Shown here: positions 32,078 through 40,153 of the stretch, piece after piece
Layout: every line of letters starts with the position of its first letter
Position numbering within the stretch: the stretch's first letter is position 1
Source of the DNA: Wagnerdoeblera sp046292685
GTDB lineage: Bacteria > Pseudomonadota > Alphaproteobacteria > Rhodobacterales > Rhodobacteraceae
Length of the DNA: 64,000 bases
Reading direction: 5' to 3'
NCBI RefSeq assembly: GCF_046292685.1
Contig: NZ_JBKBQM010000010.1
Coordinates: 1-64,000 of the forward strand
The notes under the pieces: generated by a model
Told to the model about the DNA's origin: nothing
Seen by the model: the letters and a program-made list of their open reading frames with translations, nothing else
The model's database searches: none
Made by a program: the position numbers and the translations under genes

Positions 32078-33565
32078 TCAGAGATCCAGCGTCAGTTGCG
32101 CCGGCGCGGCCGGGCGGCGGCGCGGCGCGGGGGCGCGGCGGTCGTTGACGAAGACGGGCGTGGCCGGGCTGGAGTGGCGTTCGGCGATGCGCGCGGCGGC
32201 GGCGGCAAAGCCGGGCGCGCGGCGATGCGCCCACAGGGTTTCGCGCGCCGCACGGGCCGATTCCGCCGGATCGACCAGCGGTTCGGGGTAGCGCCGGCCC
32301 AGCAGGGTGCCTGCGCCGCTCCAGCGCCAGGGGGCGTGCAGATGCGGGTCGGGCACCGCCGCCAGTTCCGGCACCCAGCGCCGGGTGAAGGCGCCGGTGG
32401 CGTCGTGGTCCTGCCCCTGCTTCACCGGGTTGTAGATGCGGATGGTGTTGATGCCGGTCACCCCGGCCTGCATCTGCACCTGCGGCCAGTGGATGCCGGG
32501 GTCGTAGTCGGTGAACAGCCGCGCCAGCACCTGCCCCGCCGCGCGCCAGTCGAGCCCGAGGTGATGCACCGCCACCGACACCAGCATCGCCCGGGCGCGA
32601 AAGTTCAGCCAGCCGGTGGCCCGCAGATAGCGCAGGCAGGCATCGGCAAAGGGCAGGCCGGTTTCGCCGGCGGCAAAGGCGGCCAGATGCACGGTGTTGC
32701 CGGCCGTCACGTCGCAGGCCGGGTGCAGCGGGCGCAGTTCCATGTCGGGCCGGTCTTCCAGCCGCTGGTGGAAATGGTCGCGCCAGGCCAGCCGGGCACG
32801 GTAGGCACGCAAGGCCCCCGCGGCCAGCGTGCCGGGCCCGACCGCCGCCGCCTCGCGCAGCGACAGCGTGCCATAGGCCAGATGCGGCGACAGGCGCGAA
32901 CAGGCGCGTTCCCCCCCGACGGGCGAAGCCATGGCCGCCTGATACCCCTGCCCCCGCCCGGCAGCAAAGCTTTCGGCCAGCGCGAGCCCGGCGCTGCGCG
33001 CGCCCGACTGGCGGTGCGGGCACGGGTCGGGCGCCAGGCCCAGCGCGCGGGCGGCCGGAATCAGCCCCGGCTCCACCCCCGGCACCGGCGTCAGCGCCAC
33101 CGGATCCAGCCGCGGTGCGGCCAGAAAGGCGGCCTGCGCCTCGGCCCAGCCGGTGCGGTTCCGCTGGCCGCGGCGGATCGCCGATTGCGGCAGTTCTTCC
33201 CACGCCACGCCCTGCGCGCGCGCCCAGGCCGCCAGGCGGCGGTCGCGGTCATAGGTCCAGAGCGTGCCGGTTTCCTGGTGGCTGACGATGGCGCCGATGC
33301 GGTGGGCGCGCACGAGCCGCGCGATGACCTCGACCGCCTCGCCCGACCGCACCACCAGCGGCGCGCCCAGCGCCGCAAGATCGGCACGCAGGCCCGCCAG
33401 CGCCTCGGCCAGCGTGTCCCAGTGCCGGCCCGCCATGTCGGGTTGCGCCCACAGCCCGGGTTCGGCCACGTAAAGCGGCAGCACCCGGCCCAGGGCTGCC
33501 GCCCGGACCAGCGCCGGATGATCGGCGACGCGCAGGTCGCGCTTGAACCACAGAAGAACATTCAT
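32078..33565 (-). CDS. Cryptochrome/deoxyribodipyrimidine photolyase family protein
   Basis: Light-dependent flavoprotein of 495 residues; photolyases repair UV pyrimidine dimers. The N-terminal alpha/beta domain begins MNVLLWFKRDLRVADHPAL. The FAD-binding helical domain includes GGERACSRLSPHLAYGTLSLREA, RLAWRDHFHQRLEDRPDME and GWLNFRARAMLVSVAVHHL. The TGINTIRIYNPVKQGQDHD segment distinguishes it from the classical E. coli enzyme and points to the cryptochrome-like/class III-related branch; CPD repair is likely but not certain. No Shine-Dalgarno precedes the ATG; see the promoter entry. Confidence 0.9.
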   Translation of the reverse strand: MNVLLWFKRDLRVADHPALVRAAALGRVLPLYVAEPGLWAQPDMAGRHWDTLAEALAGLRADLAALGAPLVVRSGEAVEVIARLVRAHRIGAIVSHQETGTLWTYDRDRRLAAWARAQGVAWEELPQSAIRRGQRNRTGWAEAQAAFLAAPRLDPVALTPVPGVEPGLIPAARALGLAPDPCPHRQSGARSAGLALAESFAAGRGQGYQAAMASPVGGERACSRLSPHLAYGTLSLREAAAVGPGTLAAGALRAYRARLAWRDHFHQRLEDRPDMELRPLHPACDVTAGNTVHLAAFAAGETGLPFADACLRYLRATGWLNFRARAMLVSVAVHHLGLDWRAAGQVLARLFTDYDPGIHWPQVQMQAGVTGINTIRIYNPVKQGQDHDATGAFTRRWVPELAAVPDPHLHAPWRWSGAGTLLGRRYPEPLVDPAESARAARETLWAHRRAPGFAAAAARIAERHSSPATPVFVNDRRAPAPRRRPAAPAQLTLDL

Positions 33566-33574
33566 GGAACAAAA

Positions 33575-33602
33575 GGTATAGCGCGGCGCGTCGATTCGTA
33601 AA
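33575..33602 (-). promoter_or_regulatory. Candidate promoter of the photolyase gene (possibly leaderless)
   Basis: On the minus strand TTTACG (33597-33602), a 16-base spacer and TATACC (33575-33580). The -10 lies only about ten bases before the ATG at 33565, so transcription would begin at or within a few bases of the start codon. This agrees with the absence of a ribosome site. Confidence 0.45.
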
Positions 33603-33773
33603 GACCCCGGCAAGGCCACCAGATGTGCAGCAGCACCCGGGTTGCAATGCCGCCGGTTGTGGCAGCGGGGCGGTTGCGCCACGCAGAGGGCAATTTTTCG
33701 GGAATTGCCTTGCCACGCTTTGCCTTGGCGGGCGAATCCACCTATCCTGCCCGGGCAGAAGCAGGGGTGTGGA

Positions 33774-34265
33774 ATGCAGCGTTTCGAATACAGGGTGATT
33801 CCGGCGCCACGCCGGGGCGAGAAGGCCAAGGGGCTGAAGACCACCGAGGCGCGGTTCGCCCATGCCTTGACCCAGACGATGAACCAGATGGCCGCCGATG
33901 GCTGGGAATACCTGCGCGCCGACACCCTGCCGGCCGAGGAACGCGTGGGCCTGACCGGGCGGACGACGACGTTTCAGCACCTGCTGGTGTTCCGCCGCGC
34001 GCTGCCGGCCGCCGCCACCGCCACCGCCGCCGCGGCCGAGGTGCCGGCCCCGGCGCTGCACCTGGCACGCCCGGCCGCCCCCCCCGCCGAGGACGAGCCC
34101 GCCGCCTTGCCCGAACCCGATGCGCTGGACGTGGCCGCGCGCCGCGCCGCGCTGATCGCTCGGCCGCAATTCGGCACAGCCCCGCGGCTTTCGGCCAAGG
34201 CGGAAACCGGGCTTGCGCCTTCGGTCGGGCCGGCCCCCGGCGGCGGCGGGCAGGCCGCGCAATAG
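33774..34265 (+). CDS. DUF4177 domain-containing protein
   Basis: Protein of 163 residues. The first ~75 form a DUF4177-like domain (MQRFEYRVIPAPRRGEKAKG ... NQMAADGWEYLRADTLPAEER). The remainder is an Ala/Pro/Glu-rich, probably disordered tail. No signal peptide or membrane helix. Function unknown. AGGGG lies just upstream of the ATG. It is divergent from the photolyase and convergent with the BolA gene. Confidence 0.8.
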   Translation: MQRFEYRVIPAPRRGEKAKGLKTTEARFAHALTQTMNQMAADGWEYLRADTLPAEERVGLTGRTTTFQHLLVFRRALPAAATATAAAAEVPAPALHLARPAAPPAEDEPAALPEPDALDVAARRAALIARPQFGTAPRLSAKAETGLAPSVGPAPGGGGQAAQ

Positions 34266-34267
34266 GC

Positions 34268-34525
34268 TCAGGCTTCGATCTCCAGCGCGAGGGCGTGAAT
34301 CCGGCCCATCAGCTCGGGCCCCAGCGCGGCATGCACCGCGCGATGGCGCGCGATGCGCGACTGCCCGGCAAAGGCGGCCGACCGGATCGCCACCCGGAAA
34401 TGGCTTTCGCCCGACCCGTCGTCGCCGGCATGCCCGGCGTGGCGGTGGCTTTCGTTCACCACGTCCAGCCGCTCGGGCGCGAAGGCTTCGGAAAGTTGAC
34501 GGCGAATTTGGTCCTCGACCCGCAT
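34268..34525 (-). CDS. BolA family protein
   Basis: Protein of 85 residues with the BolA fold: VEDQIRRQLSEAFAPERLDVVNESHRHAGH, SHFRVAIRSAAFAGQSRIARHRAVHAAL. BolA proteins pair with monothiol glutaredoxins in iron-sulfur trafficking or act in stress morphology control. The conserved His residues of the FxGxxxxxRHR segment are present. It is divergent from the J-domain gene, an arrangement shared with other alphaproteobacteria. Confidence 0.92.
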   Translation of the reverse strand: MRVEDQIRRQLSEAFAPERLDVVNESHRHAGHAGDDGSGESHFRVAIRSAAFAGQSRIARHRAVHAALGPELMGRIHALALEIEA

Positions 34526-34610
34526 TTTTGCCCGGCCCCCCCCTTCAAGTGCGCGTGGAATAACCTAGACTTGCCCGCCTGAGTCGGAAAGGCAAGACCG
34601 GAGCCCGCAC

Positions 34611-35240
34611 ATGACCACCCGTTCGCCATTTGATTTCGACATCCGCGTGTCGGCCGACAAGAAGCGCAAGGCACGCGGCCGTCGTGGCATGTCGGGCGCC
34701 GTGGAGGGCACCGACCGCCCCTGCACCTATCCGGGTTGCAAGGAGGCCGGCCAGTATCGGGCCCCGAAATCGCCCGACCTGCTGGACGAATTCGTCTGGT
34801 TCTGCCGCGAGCATGTGCGCGAATACAACCTGAAGTGGAACTTTTTCCAGGGCCAGACCGAGGAGGAGTTCCAGCGCTTCATCGACAAGGATCGCGTCTG
34901 GGGGCGGGAAACCCGGCCCTTCGGCCAGCGCGCCGACGAAGGCCGCGCCTGGGAACGGCTGGGCGTGAACGACCCGCTGCAGATCCTGGGCGACAAGGGC
35001 ACGCGCTCGGCGCCGTCCTCGGTCAGCACGCGCCGCCTGCCGCCGACCGAACGCAAGGCGCTGGAGATCCTCGATGCCCGCGACACCTGGACGCGCACCG
35101 AGATTCGCAAGCAATACAAGAGCCTGGTCAAGGATCTGCACCCCGACCTGAACGGCGGCAACCGCGCCGACGAAGACCGCCTTCAAGAAGTGGTCTGGGC
35201 CTGGGACCAGCTGAAGGACAGCCGCCACTTCAAGGACTGA
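34611..35240 (+). CDS. J-domain-containing protein
   Basis: Protein of 209 residues with a C-terminal J domain (about residues 148-207) that keeps the HPD motif in SLVKDLHPDLNGG. The N-terminal half has a Cys-containing RPCTYPGCKEAGQYRAP motif and a WFCREHVREYN segment, typical of the alphaproteobacterial DnaJ-like proteins found beside bolA. It should stimulate an Hsp70 partner; the client is unknown. Confidence 0.92.
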   Translation: MTTRSPFDFDIRVSADKKRKARGRRGMSGAVEGTDRPCTYPGCKEAGQYRAPKSPDLLDEFVWFCREHVREYNLKWNFFQGQTEEEFQRFIDKDRVWGRETRPFGQRADEGRAWERLGVNDPLQILGDKGTRSAPSSVSTRRLPPTERKALEILDARDTWTRTEIRKQYKSLVKDLHPDLNGGNRADEDRLQEVVWAWDQLKDSRHFKD

Positions 35241-35266
35241 AGGGCGGCCGCACCGGTGCCGCGCGA

Positions 35267-36835
35267 TCAGAAGTCGGTCGGCGCGCCGCCTTCCTGCTTG
35301 CGGCGGGCGACGAATTCTTCCAGCGCGCCCTTGTGGTCGGGGTTCATCGCCGGCGGCTCGAACTCGGCCAGGATCGCCTTGTAGATGCGGTGCGCGCGCT
35401 CGGCCGTCCAGACGGCGCCATCGGCCTGCCACGCTTCGTAGTTGCGCCAGTCGCTGGCGATCGGGGCGTAGAACGCGGTGGTGTAGCGCTCTTGCGTGTG
35501 CTGGCAGCCGAAATAGTGGCCGCCGGCGCCGACCTCGGCGATGGTGTCGAAGGCGATGTCCTCGGGCGTGGTGGCCCAGGTCGCCTGTTCGAAATAGCGC
35601 TGGATCATCTGCAGCACCTCGCAGTCCATCACGAACTTTTCGGGGCTGGCGATCAGCCCGCCTTCCAGCCAGCCGGCCGCGTGATAGACAAGGTTGGTGC
35701 CCGATTGCACCGCCGCCCACAGCGAGTTGCAGGTTTCCCACATCGCCTGCCCGTCGGGCACGTTGGCCGCGCATACCCCGGACGACCGCATCGGCAAGCC
35801 GTAATGGCGCACGAGCTGCCCGGTCATCTGGGTCGCGCGCATGTATTCCGGCGTGCCGAAGGCGGGGGCGCCCGATTTCATGTCCACGTTGCTGGTGAAG
35901 GTGCCGATGGCCACCGGGCAACCGGGGCGGATCACCTGCAGCAGCGCAATGGCCGACAGCGCCTCGGCGATCGACAGCGCGACCGCGCCCGACATGGTCA
36001 CCGGCGCCATAGCCCCCGCCAGCGTGAAGGGCGTGACCACCACCGGCTGCCCGCGCCGCGCCAGCCGCATCGCGCCGTCCAGCATCGGGAAATCGTGCTT
36101 GAGCGGGCTGACCGAGTTGATGTTGGTATACATCCGCGGTTTCGCCTCGAATTCGTCATGGCTCAGCCCGCCGGCCAGGCGGACCATTTCCATCACATCC
36201 TCGACCCGTTCGGCGCCCAGACTGTAGGCATGGCAGACCTTGTCGGTCAGCACGAGCTTTTCATACAGGCAGTCGAGGTGCCGCACGCTGGGGTGAATGT
36301 CGATCGGCTCCACCGGATAGCCGCCGGCGACATGGATGCAGTTGAAATACTGCGTCAGCTTGATGAACTCCCGGAACGTCGCAAAATCGCCGGCGCGCTT
36401 GCCGCGTTCCAGATCCCAGGCATTCGGCGGGCTCGAGACGTTGACGAAGACCATGTGCTTGCCGCCGATCACGATTTCGCGGTCGGGGTTGCGCGGGGTG
36501 ATGGTAAAGCTGGCGGGCGCCTTGCGCACCTGCTCCATCACGAAATGCTCGTCCATGCGCACATTGGTGCCCGAGACGATGCAGCCCGCGCGGCGCAGGA
36601 TCTCGACCGCCTCGGGGTTCAGCATCTCGATGCCGATTTCGGACAGAATCCGCATCGCCCCGCGGTGAATCGCCATCACCCCGTCGTGGTCCAGCGGCTC
36701 GGTCGGCCGGTCGGGGTTGAGCGGGATGCGCCACGACATCTGGTCGATGGCATGTCCGCCGCTGCGGCGCTGGTTGCCCGCCCGGCCGCCGCCCCGCGAT
36801 CCGGCGCGGCGCTTGCCTGCTGTATCGTCGCTCAT
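35267..36835 (-). CDS. Trimethylamine methyltransferase family protein (MttB-like, non-pyrrolysine)
   Basis: TIM-barrel corrinoid-dependent methyltransferase homologue of 522 residues. There is no in-frame amber codon, so it lacks pyrrolysine and belongs with glycine-betaine (MtgB) and related quaternary-amine enzymes of the superfamily. Recognisable blocks are LPMRSSGVCAANVPDGQAMWET and NLVYHAAGWLEGGLIASPEKFVMD. The N-terminus is a Gly/Arg-rich tail. No corrinoid protein or reactivase gene lies nearby, so its partner must be elsewhere. The substrate is inferred only at family level. Confidence 0.87.
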   Translation of the reverse strand: MSDDTAGKRRAGSRGGGRAGNQRRSGGHAIDQMSWRIPLNPDRPTEPLDHDGVMAIHRGAMRILSEIGIEMLNPEAVEILRRAGCIVSGTNVRMDEHFVMEQVRKAPASFTITPRNPDREIVIGGKHMVFVNVSSPPNAWDLERGKRAGDFATFREFIKLTQYFNCIHVAGGYPVEPIDIHPSVRHLDCLYEKLVLTDKVCHAYSLGAERVEDVMEMVRLAGGLSHDEFEAKPRMYTNINSVSPLKHDFPMLDGAMRLARRGQPVVVTPFTLAGAMAPVTMSGAVALSIAEALSAIALLQVIRPGCPVAIGTFTSNVDMKSGAPAFGTPEYMRATQMTGQLVRHYGLPMRSSGVCAANVPDGQAMWETCNSLWAAVQSGTNLVYHAAGWLEGGLIASPEKFVMDCEVLQMIQRYFEQATWATTPEDIAFDTIAEVGAGGHYFGCQHTQERYTTAFYAPIASDWRNYEAWQADGAVWTAERAHRIYKAILAEFEPPAMNPDHKGALEEFVARRKQEGGAPTDF

Positions 36836-36936
36836 GGCGCATCCTTCCGCTCAAGCTGTCTGTCCGAGGCAGCATGACGGCAAGCGTCGGGCAGATGTTT
36901 CGCCGGATGCGACAGGTTCAGGTCGTTTTCGCGCCT

Positions 36937-37635
36937 TCAGGCGGCAGCCTGACGGTCCAGCCAGGCCGGAAGGCTGCCGATGTCGGGCAGCACGGTATCG
37001 GCATGGGGGGCCAGTTCGGCGGTGCGGGCGATGCCGGTCAGCACCCCGATGCGGCGCATGCCGGCATGGGCGCCGGCGTGCAGGTCGTGCAGGCTGTCGC
37101 CCACCATCACCACCTCGCGCGGCGCCAGCCCCATGGCCGCACAAAACGCCAGAAGCTGCCCGGGCGCCGGCTTGGCCCCATGGCCGGAATCGCAGCCGGC
37201 GACGAAATCGAACAGGTCGGCCACGCCGGCGCGGTTCAGGTGGGCATGGGCCGGCATTTCGGCATCGTTGGTCACCAGCCCGATGCGCAGCCCGCGCGCG
37301 CGCAGGCCTTGCAACAGCGGGCGCAGCGGCACGGCCTCGGCCAGCGGCACATCCGCGGCCAGGGTGTTCATCCGCTCGACCAGACGGGCCGGCACGCAAC
37401 CGGGCAGATGCGGCGCCAGCAGCGCGGCCAGCTCCACCGGCGTGCCGCCGATGACCGGGCTGTCCCAGGCGAAATCCCGCGTCGCCAGATCGAAGCCGAC
37501 CACCCGGCCCAGCGCCTCGGCCCGGGCGGCATCGCCCTGCGCCAGTTCCAGCGTCAGCCGCGCGGCCCATTCGGCCCAGGTGCGGCGAAAGTCGAACAGC
37601 GTGCCGTCCTTGTCGAAGATGATGCCGCCGATCAT
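36937..37635 (-). CDS. HAD-family hydrolase (phosphoglycolate-phosphatase-like)
   Basis: Haloacid-dehalogenase phosphatase of 232 residues. Motif I is IIFDKDGTLFDF, motif II LVTNDAE, and motif III/IV MVGDSLHDLHAGAHAGM. The cap domain is small and helical. The substrate is unknown; phosphoglycolate or a nucleotide is possible. ATG at 37635 is chosen because the protein then opens directly into motif I; an in-frame TTG at 37647 is possible. The MttB-like start lies about 100 bases downstream on the same strand. Confidence 0.87.
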   Translation of the reverse strand: MIGGIIFDKDGTLFDFRRTWAEWAARLTLELAQGDAARAEALGRVVGFDLATRDFAWDSPVIGGTPVELAALLAPHLPGCVPARLVERMNTLAADVPLAEAVPLRPLLQGLRARGLRIGLVTNDAEMPAHAHLNRAGVADLFDFVAGCDSGHGAKPAPGQLLAFCAAMGLAPREVVMVGDSLHDLHAGAHAGMRRIGVLTGIARTAELAPHADTVLPDIGSLPAWLDRQAAA

Positions 37636-37703
37636 GCGCCCCCCCAATTGGCTTTCCCCGCCGCACCCTGCCCGGGCCGCTGCGGCGGCGCAAGGGGGCG
37701 CCG

Positions 37704-37982
37704 TCAGGTCCAGTGCCAGGCCTGCCCGCCCGGCAGGCGGGCGCGGGCCTCTGCCGGTTGCGTGGGCGCGATGCCTGCGGCGGCGGCAAAATCCAGCACG
37801 CGGCGGTCGTCCTCCAGCAGGAAATCCAGCACCGCCCCCAGAAAGGCCGGATCGGCCGCCCGGGCGCGCAGGTCTGCCGGGCTGGCGCCGCTGGCAGCCA
37901 GAAAGGCGGCGAACAGGTCATCCTGCGCCGCGATGTGCGACAGCGCCTGCAAGCCCAGGATTTCGGCCTGTTCGCGGGTCAT
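37704..37982 (-). CDS. DUF3572 family protein
   Basis: Small helical protein of 92 residues: MTREQAEILGLQALSHIAAQDDLFAAFLAASG and LDFLLEDDRRVLDFAAAAG. It matches DUF3572, which in alphaproteobacteria lies beside divK-pleD. Here pleD is divergent and divK is absent. Function unknown. ATG at 37982 is preferred over an upstream start at 38012, which adds a non-conserved tail. Confidence 0.85.
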   Translation of the reverse strand: MTREQAEILGLQALSHIAAQDDLFAAFLAASGASPADLRARAADPAFLGAVLDFLLEDDRRVLDFAAAAGIAPTQPAEARARLPGGQAWHWT

Positions 37983-38132
37983 GCCCGTTTCCTTCTGCGC
38001 GGGTTTCCGCACGATTCCGGCAACCTTTTCTGGCCTGACGCGGACGGAAACCTTTTGTTAACCATTGGCAGGGAATCTGCGACACATAAGGTATGCGCGC
38101 AACCCGTCACGAGCGAGAGGAGTCACAGTGCC

Positions 38133-39500
38133 ATGACGCGCAGGATTCTGATCGTCGATGACGTTCCCACCAACCGGATCATCCTCAAGGTCAAGCTGAC
38201 GGCCGCGTGTTACGAGGCGGTGCAGGCCGCCAGCGGCCCCGAGGCGCTGGAGATCGCGCGCCGCGACCCGCCCGATCTGGTGCTGTTGGACTATGCCATG
38301 CCGGACATGGATGGCATCGCGGTCTGCCGCGCCTTGCGCGCCGATCCGGCGACGGCGCGGGTGCCGGTCATCATGGTGACCGCCTCGGGCGACGAAGAAG
38401 CCAAGATCGCCGCCTTGCGCGCCGGGGCGGACGATTTCCTCGTCAAGCCCATCGACGACCGCATGTTGCTCGCGCGCATCCGCAACCTGCTGCGCGCGCG
38501 GGGCGACGATCTGGGCGCCGGCTCGGCGGCGCTGGACGAATTCGGCCTGGCCGAGCCCGCGGCGGGCTTCGACCTGCCGCCGCGGGTGGCGCTGATCGCA
38601 CCGCGGCCCGAAACCGGCCTGCGCTGGCGCAGCGTGCTGGCGCCGCATCTGTTCGCGGCCATTACCCCGATGGCGCGCGAGGCCGCGCTGGAAGGTGCGG
38701 GGGGGGCGGCGGACCTGTATCTCATCGGCCTCGATCTCGACGCGCCGGGCAGCGGGTTGCAACTGATGTCGGAACTGCGCTCGCGCCCGGGAAGCGCCCA
38801 TGCCGCGATCTGCCTGGTGCTGCCGGCCGAAGGCCAGGGGCAGGCGGCAACGGCGCTGGATCTGGGCGCCGACGACGTGCTGCGCGAAGGCTTCGACGGG
38901 GCCGAGGTGGCGTTGCGCGCCCAGGCCCTGATCGCCCGCAAGCGCGCCGCCGACCGCCAGCGCGCCCGCCTGGCCGAAGGGTTGCGTCTGGCTTTGACCG
39001 ACCCGCTGACCGGCCTGCACAACCGCCGCTACGCCTTGCCGATGCTGGGGCGAATGCTGGCCGAGGCGGCGGCGCACGGCCGGACCTGCGCGGTGATGGT
39101 GCTGGACATCGACCGCTTCAAGTCGGTGAACGACCGGTTCGGGCATGCCGCGGGCGACAAGGTGCTGACAGGGGTGTCCGCGCGCCTGTCGGTGGCCTTG
39201 CGCCCGGGCGACCTGATTGCCCGCATCGGCGGCGAGGAGTTTCTGGTTGCCCTGCCCGGCGTGACCGAGGCCGAGGCGCTGATCCTGGCCGAACGCCTGC
39301 GGCATGCGGTTTCCGAACGCCCCTTTGCGATCGACCTGTCCGAACCCCCGCTGCGCGTCACGGTGTCGATCGGGGTGGCGCTGGCCTCGACCCCGGCCGA
39401 AACCGCCGAGTCGGCGCTGGCGCGCGCCGACCGCGCCTTGCTGGCCGCCAAGGCCGACGGGCGCGACCAGGTGATGAATGCCGGCCGCAACGCCGCCTGA
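38133..39500 (+). CDS. pleD: PleD-type response regulator/diguanylate cyclase
   Basis: Synthesises cyclic di-GMP when phosphorylated; 455 residues with the order receiver, degenerate receiver, GGDEF. Receiver 1 has D9-D10 and phospho-acceptor D53 (VLLDYAMPD). The second receiver (about residues 150-270) lacks a clear acceptor Asp. The cyclase site is RIGGEEF with the inhibitory site RPGD five residues upstream, so it should be active and feedback-controlled. GAGAGGAG precedes the ATG. It is divergent from DUF3572 and 68 bases upstream of the H-NOX-like gene. Confidence 0.94.
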   Translation: MTRRILIVDDVPTNRIILKVKLTAACYEAVQAASGPEALEIARRDPPDLVLLDYAMPDMDGIAVCRALRADPATARVPVIMVTASGDEEAKIAALRAGADDFLVKPIDDRMLLARIRNLLRARGDDLGAGSAALDEFGLAEPAAGFDLPPRVALIAPRPETGLRWRSVLAPHLFAAITPMAREAALEGAGGAADLYLIGLDLDAPGSGLQLMSELRSRPGSAHAAICLVLPAEGQGQAATALDLGADDVLREGFDGAEVALRAQALIARKRAADRQRARLAEGLRLALTDPLTGLHNRRYALPMLGRMLAEAAAHGRTCAVMVLDIDRFKSVNDRFGHAAGDKVLTGVSARLSVALRPGDLIARIGGEEFLVALPGVTEAEALILAERLRHAVSERPFAIDLSEPPLRVTVSIGVALASTPAETAESALARADRALLAAKADGRDQVMNAGRNAA

Positions 39501-39568
39501 GCGGGGATTCGGGGTTTGTTAACACGCCCCCGTTAGGCTTGCGGGACACGGCAAGCGAGGCGGGTGGC

Positions 39569-40150
39569 ATGCATGGTCTGATGAACCGCGCGATCCAGGG
39601 ATTTCTGCGCGATGTCTACGGGGCCGATCTGTGGTCCGGCGTCGCCCGCGGCGCCGACCTTGGGGCCGACGGGTTCGAGGCGATGCTGCATTACGACGAC
39701 AGTCTGACGGCCCGGGTGCTGGATCAGGCGTCGCGCGCCCTGGGCCGGGCGCGCGAGACCATTCTGGAAGATATCGGCACCTGGCTGGTCGCATCGCAGG
39801 CCGGGCAACCCCTTCGGCGGCTGCTGCGCTTCGGCGGCGTCAGCTTCACCGATTTCCTGCATTCGCTGGAGGATCTGCCGGGGCGCGGGCGGCTGGCCCT
39901 GCCCGACCTCGGTCTTCCGGCGCTGCGGTTGCAGGAACCGCAACCGGGCATCTACCTCTTGACCTGCGAAGGGCTGGCGGGCTTCGGGCATGTGCTGGTC
40001 GGGCTGCTGCGCGGCATGGCCGACGATTACGGCGCCCTGGTGCTGCTGGACCACGAAGGCGGCGACGACGGGTCGGAAACCGTGCGCATCCACCTGCTCG
40101 CCGCCGATTTCGCCGAAGGCCGGCGGTTCGACCTGGTGGGCGGGGGGTAG
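39569..40150 (+). CDS. H-NOX-like (heme NO-binding) domain protein with altered heme site
   Basis: Protein of 193 residues with the H-NOX fold order: MHGLMNRAIQGFLRDVYG, then FEAMLHYDDSLTARVLDQAS, LRRLLRFGGVSFTDFLHSLEDL and EGLAGFGHVLVGLLRGMADDYG. Aligned by eye with guanylate cyclase beta-1 (FLQNLDALH / YYSEREGL), the proximal His position is Pro104 and the YxSxR motif reads Y129-L-L131-T-C133. Ser and Arg for the heme propionates are thus missing. His98, six residues earlier, is the only nearby His. Heme binding is therefore doubtful. It is followed three bases later by the HNOBA-GGDEF gene, its likely partner. Confidence 0.82.
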   Translation: MHGLMNRAIQGFLRDVYGADLWSGVARGADLGADGFEAMLHYDDSLTARVLDQASRALGRARETILEDIGTWLVASQAGQPLRRLLRFGGVSFTDFLHSLEDLPGRGRLALPDLGLPALRLQEPQPGIYLLTCEGLAGFGHVLVGLLRGMADDYGALVLLDHEGGDDGSETVRIHLLAADFAEGRRFDLVGGG

Positions 40151-40153
40151 GCG

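Noticed and set aside
35267..36835. Possible pyrrolysine-containing trimethylamine methyltransferase
   Set aside because: The frame is continuous without an internal TAG, so this is a non-pyrrolysine homologue.
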